Source of the DNA: Enterococcus saigonensis
Lineage (GTDB): Bacteria > Bacillota > Bacilli > Lactobacillales > Enterococcaceae
DNA length: 64,000 nt
Direction: 5' to 3'
Assembly (NCBI RefSeq): GCF_011397115.1
Contig: NZ_AP022822.1
Location: 377,001 to 441,000, forward strand
The position numbers were made by a program, and so were the translations under genes. Positions 59,712-64,000 of the stretch are shown piece by piece. The notes beneath the pieces were generated by a model. It was not told the DNA's origin. It did no database searches and was given only the letters and a program-made list of their open reading frames with translations. Positions within the stretch are counted from its first letter, which is position 1. Each line of letters opens with the position of its first letter.

Positions 59712-61274
59712 ATGATGGCAAAAGTTCAGCGTTTTGGGGGCGCAATGTTTACACCAGTATTATTCTTTGTTTATTCAGGGATAGTTGTTGCAATTGCTTC
59801 TGTTGTTAATAATCCAGATATTGTTGGAACAATAGCATCTGATGGGACTATGTGGAATAAAATTTGGCAAATAATTGAATCAGGTGGCTGGACAGTTTTT
59901 AATAACATGGAAATTCTATTTGCGATAGGGTTGCCGTTAGGGTTAGCAAATAAAGCTAAGTCAAGAGCTGCGTTAGAATCATTTGTTTTGTATATGAGTT
60001 TTAATGTCTTTGTCTCAAAAATTTTGGAACTATTTGGTTCAAATTTTGGTGTAGATTTTTCTCAAGAAGCAGGAAATGGATTGAAGATGATAGGTGGTGT
60101 CAAAACGCTCGATACTGGTGTATTAGGTGCGATTGTAATTGCTGCTATTGCAATTTATCTTCACAATAAATTTTTTGATACTAAATTACCTGAATTTTTG
60201 GGTATTTTTCAAGGATCAGCACTTGTTGCTATGATTGGTTTTTGGGTAATGTTAGCTGTGGGATTTTTATTTGCTTGGATTTGGCCTATGTTTCAACATG
60301 GTGTGCAGTCTTTACAAGGATTTATGGTAAGGTCAGGAAATTTTGGTGTGTTTACTTATATTTTCTTGGAGAAAGCTTTATTACCAACTGGATTACATCA
60401 CTTTATCTACGCGCCTTTTCAATATGGCCCGGCTGTTGTGGAGGGAGGAACAACTTTGTATTGGATGGAACATATGAAAGAATTTGCTTCATCAACACAA
60501 AGCTTGAAGTCGTTATTTCCTGAAGGTGGTTTTAGTTTGCAAGGCCTATCTAATCTTTTCGGGATTCCAGGTATTGCATTAGCCTTTTATGTAACTGCTA
60601 AGAAAGAAAATAAGAAAAAGGTATTAGCTTTAATCGTTCCAGGTGTATTGACTGCGGTATTATGTGGCATTACAGAACCATTTGATTATACATTTCTATT
60701 CGTAGCACCTGCTCTGTTTTTTATTCATGCATTACTTGCTGCGATTTTGGCAACAACAGAGTATGCCTTTGGTGTAGTTGGTGATATGGGCGGTGGATTA
60801 ATCGAATTGATAACAAAAAATTGGATTCCCATGTGGGCTAACCATTGGCAGACATACTTACTTCAAGTCGGTATCGGCTTAGTATTTATCATTATATATT
60901 TCTTTGTTTTTAGAACTTTGATTTTACGATTTGACTTTAAAACACCGGGTAGAACCAGTGATGAAGTAGAATTGTTTACAAAAAAAGATTTCAAAGAAAA
61001 ACAGTTAGGTGGAGAATCTACGTTATATTCTGATCAAGCAATTGGTTTTTTAAATGCTTTTGGAGGAGCAGAGAATATTGACTCAGTTGCTAATTGTGCG
61101 ACAAGATTGCGAATTTCGGTAGTAGATGAACGAAAAGTAAAAGATGACAATGCGTTTAAACAATTTGGAGCCCATGGAGTTGTTCGCAACAAAAATGCTT
61201 TTCAGGTTATTGTTGGATTATCAGTTCCACAAGTTAGAGAAGCTTTTGAAGCCTATATGAAGTCAAAAAGTTAA
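59712..61274 (+). CDS. PTS alpha-glucoside EIICB
   Basis: A 520-residue PTS permease: EIIC membrane domain (about 1-410) and EIIB domain with phospho-Cys462 in Asn-Cys-Ala-Thr-Arg-Leu-Arg. It has the typical EIIC stretch Gly-Leu-His-His-Phe and Gly-Ile-Thr-Glu-Pro-Phe-Asp-Tyr. It matches GlvC/MalB-type maltose and alpha-glucoside transporters. No EIIA is encoded here or next door, so it must borrow a glucose-type EIIA. It produces the substrate of the GH4 enzyme upstream. GGAGG ribosome site. Confidence 0.94.
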   Translation: MMAKVQRFGGAMFTPVLFFVYSGIVVAIASVVNNPDIVGTIASDGTMWNKIWQIIESGGWTVFNNMEILFAIGLPLGLANKAKSRAALESFVLYMSFNVFVSKILELFGSNFGVDFSQEAGNGLKMIGGVKTLDTGVLGAIVIAAIAIYLHNKFFDTKLPEFLGIFQGSALVAMIGFWVMLAVGFLFAWIWPMFQHGVQSLQGFMVRSGNFGVFTYIFLEKALLPTGLHHFIYAPFQYGPAVVEGGTTLYWMEHMKEFASSTQSLKSLFPEGGFSLQGLSNLFGIPGIALAFYVTAKKENKKKVLALIVPGVLTAVLCGITEPFDYTFLFVAPALFFIHALLAAILATTEYAFGVVGDMGGGLIELITKNWIPMWANHWQTYLLQVGIGLVFIIIYFFVFRTLILRFDFKTPGRTSDEVELFTKKDFKEKQLGGESTLYSDQAIGFLNAFGGAENIDSVANCATRLRISVVDERKVKDDNAFKQFGAHGVVRNKNAFQVIVGLSVPQVREAFEAYMKSKS

Positions 61275-61276
61275 CA

Positions 61277-61314
61277 AAACAGCTCACTTCTAAAAAGAAG
61301 TGAGCTGTTTTTAG
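61277..61314 (+). terminator. Terminator after the PTS gene
   Basis: AAACAGCTCACTTCT (61277-61291) pairs with 61296-61310, then T. It separates the PTS gene from the sugar permease, which would then be read by leakage or its own promoter. Confidence 0.92.
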
Positions 61315-61329
61315 GAAGGAATCGGGATT

Positions 61330-62199
61330 ATGCAAATTTTTATGATGTTTCTTCCCGCGTTGGGATGGGGAATAATGCCAATTTTAGCAAAAAATATAGG
61401 TGGTAAACCAGAAGATCAATTATTAGGAACAACTTTAGCGGCTTTGGTATTTTCATTTATGTTTAGCAGTTATTCTAATACAAATATTAACTTTAATTCA
61501 TTGATATTTACGGTAGGCTTCTTGTCGGGGGCTTTTTGGTCAATTGGCCAGTTACTGCAATTTATTGCTCTAAAAGGAGAGTCTGTCTCTCAAGTAATGC
61601 CATTATCAAATGGTACACAGATAATTTTTGTAACACTGGGTGGTGGAATATTGCTTAACGAGTGGCACTCATTAATAAGTTTTATGGTTAGTATTATTGG
61701 AATTATATCTATTTTAATAGGAACAAAATTATTTTCATCACCAAGAGAAGGTCCAAATAAAACGGAAAATTCAAAAACAGCTCCTTTGAAAGTAATGATA
61801 ATAATTCTGATTTCATCATTTTCTTTGTGTTTATATATCATTTTCCCGAAATTTTTTCAAATAAAAAATGAAAGCTTAATTTTACCCCAAGCTGTTGGGA
61901 TGTTTGTTACAACCCTGATTATTAGTAATCTACGTAAGGTCAAGTTCAATAAAATGTTAGTTTCTAAAAACATTTTGACAGGAGTGGCTTGGTCAATTGC
62001 CAATTTTAGCCTTTTTCGTTTAGGCGAAAGCGTTTCTATATCATTTGCATTTTTATTATCACAATTAGCGGTGTTTATTTCTGTAATTCTAAATAATATC
62101 ATTGCATATACGAATGGAAAACGAAGTGATAATAAAAAGATAGTATTTGGAATGGTATTTTTTCTTTTTGGAATTCTCCTTTTTTCAATCTACAAATGA
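61330..62199 (+). CDS. Second GRP-family sugar permease
   Basis: A 289-residue membrane protein with about ten helices, same family as the gene at 28.4 kb but diverged. It begins Leu-Pro-Ala-Leu-Gly-Trp-Gly-Ile-Met-Pro-Ile-Leu-Ala-Lys and has Gly-Gln-Leu-Leu-Gln-Phe and Ser-Asn-Gly-Thr-Gln, equivalents of the first copy's motifs. It lies 56 bp after the PTS gene, beyond a terminator, with AGGAA as a modest ribosome site. Free glucose from maltose 6-phosphate is a plausible link, but direction and substrate are unknown. Confidence 0.82.
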   Translation: MQIFMMFLPALGWGIMPILAKNIGGKPEDQLLGTTLAALVFSFMFSSYSNTNINFNSLIFTVGFLSGAFWSIGQLLQFIALKGESVSQVMPLSNGTQIIFVTLGGGILLNEWHSLISFMVSIIGIISILIGTKLFSSPREGPNKTENSKTAPLKVMIIILISSFSLCLYIIFPKFFQIKNESLILPQAVGMFVTTLIISNLRKVKFNKMLVSKNILTGVAWSIANFSLFRLGESVSISFAFLLSQLAVFISVILNNIIAYTNGKRSDNKKIVFGMVFFLFGILLFSIYK

Positions 62200-62243
62200 A
62201 TTTATCGAGCTGAAAGATAATTTTGCTCACTAAAGGTAAAAAG

Positions 62244-63077
62244 CTATGATGTTTTTTTTTCGCTTAAACTAGAAGGCGCAATCCCAAATTGCTTTTTAAA
62301 AGATTTACTGAAGTGATAAGCATCTTGATAACCAGTTGCTTGGGCTATTTGTTTGATCGTTAAAGGTGTGGTCTTTAACAAATGTTTGGCTTCTTTTAAC
62401 CGTAATTTGATCAAATAATTGATAGGACTTTCTCCGACAATTTCTTTAAACAACCGAGATAAATAGGCTGGACTGACAAATTGTATCTGGGCTAGCTGTT
62501 CTAATGTAATTTCTTCTTTAAAGTGGTTTTCCAGAAAATAAATAGTGTCGTTGACAATTTTTTGCTGTCGCTGTTGACGGCTAGATAAAAAAGTTGGTTG
62601 GCGCTCATTGGTATCATCTAAACCACGTAAAATGTGCACCAACATTTCACTAACTAGTATTTTGCGTAAGACCAATGTTTCAGGTGCATCTTGATACAAT
62701 TCCTCTAGTAGGCGCCAAGCAATTTGCAATACATTTTGCTGATGACGGCCCAAATTCAAGATGGGGCTTTTATGGGGAAAAGTATTTCGGGGCAATCCTT
62801 GTAAAGTGAAATTTTTAATCCCAATGTGCAGTTGGTGGGAAGTTTGTTTTACATGACGTTCCATATGATGGTAGCCAGGATTAAATAGTAAAACTTGTCC
62901 TGCCCGAATAGTAGTCTGAGGTAAATCTTCAAAGAAGTATTCCGATTCGCCTTCTAGCACGAGAGAAATTTCTAAAAAATCGTGGGCGTGAAATTCACCA
63001 ACCCAATCTTCGTCACAACAGGCATCAAAAAGATATAAAATTTCCGGATTAAAAGTCTGGGCGTTGATTAAATGCAT
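62244..63077 (-). CDS. AraC-family regulator with cupin sensor
   Basis: A 277-residue AraC/XylS regulator: N-terminal cupin domain (about 10-140, with Glu-Phe-His-Ala-His-Asp-Phe-Leu-Glu) and two C-terminal helix-turn-helices (about 180-275, with Tyr-Leu-Ser-Arg-Leu-Phe-Lys and Ala-Tyr-His-Phe-Ser-Lys-Ser-Phe-Lys-Lys-Gln-Phe-Gly). Such proteins usually sense sugars. It is divergent from an ABC exporter gene and convergent with the GRP permease; either could be its target. Confidence 0.92.
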   Translation of the reverse strand: MHLINAQTFNPEILYLFDACCDEDWVGEFHAHDFLEISLVLEGESEYFFEDLPQTTIRAGQVLLFNPGYHHMERHVKQTSHQLHIGIKNFTLQGLPRNTFPHKSPILNLGRHQQNVLQIAWRLLEELYQDAPETLVLRKILVSEMLVHILRGLDDTNERQPTFLSSRQQRQQKIVNDTIYFLENHFKEEITLEQLAQIQFVSPAYLSRLFKEIVGESPINYLIKLRLKEAKHLLKTTPLTIKQIAQATGYQDAYHFSKSFKKQFGIAPSSLSEKKTS

Positions 63078-63274
63078 GATAAACTCCTGTAATTTTTTAG
63101 TTAAACGAAATTATTGAAAAAAATACAAAATTTGCAAACGTTTTTTAGTAGCTGAAAATAGCATTATAAAAATTATCTTTGTTAATATTTTACATCATTT
63201 TAAAGAAGATATCCCATTTCTTTTCCAATGGATTACTCTAAGATGTTTATAGACAAGAAATTGGAGGTGGATTT
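63078..63274. other. Divergent promoter region AraC / ABC exporter
   Basis: A 197-bp AT-rich region. TGCAAACGTTTTTT at about 63133 resembles a cre (11 of 14) but is weak. No clear operator is seen. Confidence 0.4.
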
Positions 63275-64000
63275 ATGTCTAATATGCAATGGATTTGGCG
63301 TTATGTTAAGAAGTCACGAAATCATTTTGGTCTTATTTGTCTATTTATTATACTAAATGCTGTTTTAATTGTAGTGAATCCTTATGTAGGTGGCCTAATT
63401 GTAGATGATGTCATTAATCAAGGTAAAAAAGAATGGCTATTACCCTTGATTATATTGATGATTGGTACGACTGTTTTTCGGACGATTGTCCGCTATATGT
63501 ATCAAATTTTGTGTGAAAGAATGAGTCAAAATGCAATTTATGTCCTGCGTGAAGATATGTACCGTAAATTGCAAAGTTTAGACTTTGACTTTTTCAATCA
63601 CACACGAGTGGGTGATATCATGGCACGTATGACAGGAGATGTCGATGCGATTCGTCATTTTGTTGCGTGGGTAACGTACAATATTGTGGAGTGTGTGCTG
63701 TGGTTTTTAGCTGCGGTGATTGTTATGGCATTTATCAGTTGGCAGTTGACATTTGCGTTGTTAATTGTTACACCAGTTATTTTTATTTTGACAAATAAAA
63801 TGGCTAAAGAAGCGCATCCCAAGTTTTTTGAAATACGGGAGAGTTTTTCGCGCTTAAATTCGATGGTGGAAGAAAATATTGGCGGTAATCGTGTCGTTAA
63901 AGCATTTGCTAGAGAAGATTTTGAACTAAATAAATTTAAACAATATAACGAAGATTTTAAACAGCGTAATATGGATTCAGCTAAAGTATCTGCCCGCTTT
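63275..64000 (+). CDS. ABC exporter, membrane-domain part (truncated by window end)
   Basis: The open frame begins at ATG 63275 with GGAGGTG upstream and runs off the window, giving 242 codons. It shows the N-terminal membrane domain of an exporter-type half transporter: first helix about 18-35, then Asp-Phe-Phe-Asn-His-Thr-Arg-Val-Gly-Asp-Ile-Met-Ala-Arg-Met-Thr-Gly-Asp-Val, the typical coupling-helix stretch, and Val-Lys-Ala-Phe-Ala-Arg-Glu. It resembles YheI/EfrA-type subunits of heterodimeric multidrug exporters. The ATPase domain and any partner lie outside. Confidence 0.88.
   Translation, partial: MSNMQWIWRYVKKSRNHFGLICLFIILNAVLIVVNPYVGGLIVDDVINQGKKEWLLPLIILMIGTTVFRTIVRYMYQILCERMSQNAIYVLREDMYRKLQSLDFDFFNHTRVGDIMARMTGDVDAIRHFVAWVTYNIVECVLWFLAAVIVMAFISWQLTFALLIVTPVIFILTNKMAKEAHPKFFEIRESFSRLNSMVEENIGGNRVVKAFAREDFELNKFKQYNEDFKQRNMDSAKVSARF

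Noticed and set aside
1..64000. Prophage, insertion sequence, CRISPR array, tRNA or rRNA
   Set aside because: No integrase, transposase, repeat-spacer array or tRNA/rRNA sequence was recognised on either strand.

Overview
The window is a 64 kb stretch of chromosome from a low-GC Gram-positive bacterium of the order Lactobacillales, most likely Enterococcus or a close relative in the Enterococcaceae. The strongest pointers are a low-affinity class B penicillin-binding protein that matches the enterococcal PBP4/PBP5 type throughout, a TetR regulator next to HrtBA-type haem export genes, Lactobacillales families such as DUF3013, DUF1831 and DUF1033, a lactobacillus-type ATP-dependent PEP carboxykinase, and strong AGGAGG ribosome sites. 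The species assignment is inference. There are no rRNA or tRNA genes, no insertion sequences, no prophage and no CRISPR array. Most genes look like ordinary core genome.

Layout. Bases 1-5.4 kb hold a GyrI-like protein, a candidate small RNA, an autoregulated MarR plus LmrA-type exporter pair, and an enolase gene behind a fluoride riboswitch. Bases 5.5-12.6 kb hold proC, a TetR/HrtB/HrtA haem-export set, a zinc/cadmium efflux gene, an unusual sortase fused to Ig-like domains, and a universal stress protein. Bases 12.6-21 kb hold 6S RNA, rarA, and a translation/DNA-repair/stringent-response run (mpg, DUF3013, prmA, rsmE, a degenerate DeoC-like protein, rel, dtd). Bases 21-30.7 kb hold repair genes (Cho-like nuclease, ogt), pckA, a phosphohexomutase, an orphan BceRS-like two-component pair, a glucose-uptake-family transporter and an amino acid permease.

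Bases 30.8-44.3 kb hold xpaC/telA, nudF, mtnN, pncA, an AlaX editing protein, pepO, a C39-like peptidase, a divergent PRPP synthetase, a cysteine desulfurase with DUF1831, an aldo/keto reductase and a phosphoesterase. Bases 44.7-49.3 kb are one 1517-residue wall-anchored adhesin. Bases 49.5-57.3 kb hold mnmA, pbp5, DUF1033, topB and a PyrR-controlled uracil permease. Bases 57.4-62.2 kb hold an alpha-glucoside utilisation locus (RpiR regulator, GH4 6-phospho-alpha-glucosidase, PTS EIICB, sugar permease). An AraC regulator and a truncated ABC exporter end the window.

How it fits together. Carbon control is visible as CcpA-type cre-like sites at the phosphohexomutase, the first sugar permease and the GH4 locus. 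RNA-level control is rich: a fluoride riboswitch (eno), a PyrR attenuator (uraA), 6S RNA with a recognisable pRNA template, and a candidate three-hairpin small RNA. The best single discovery candidate is the fluoride-riboswitch/enolase unit, in which a fluoride-sensitive glycolytic enzyme, apparently a divergent paralog, is placed under a fluoride ON switch.
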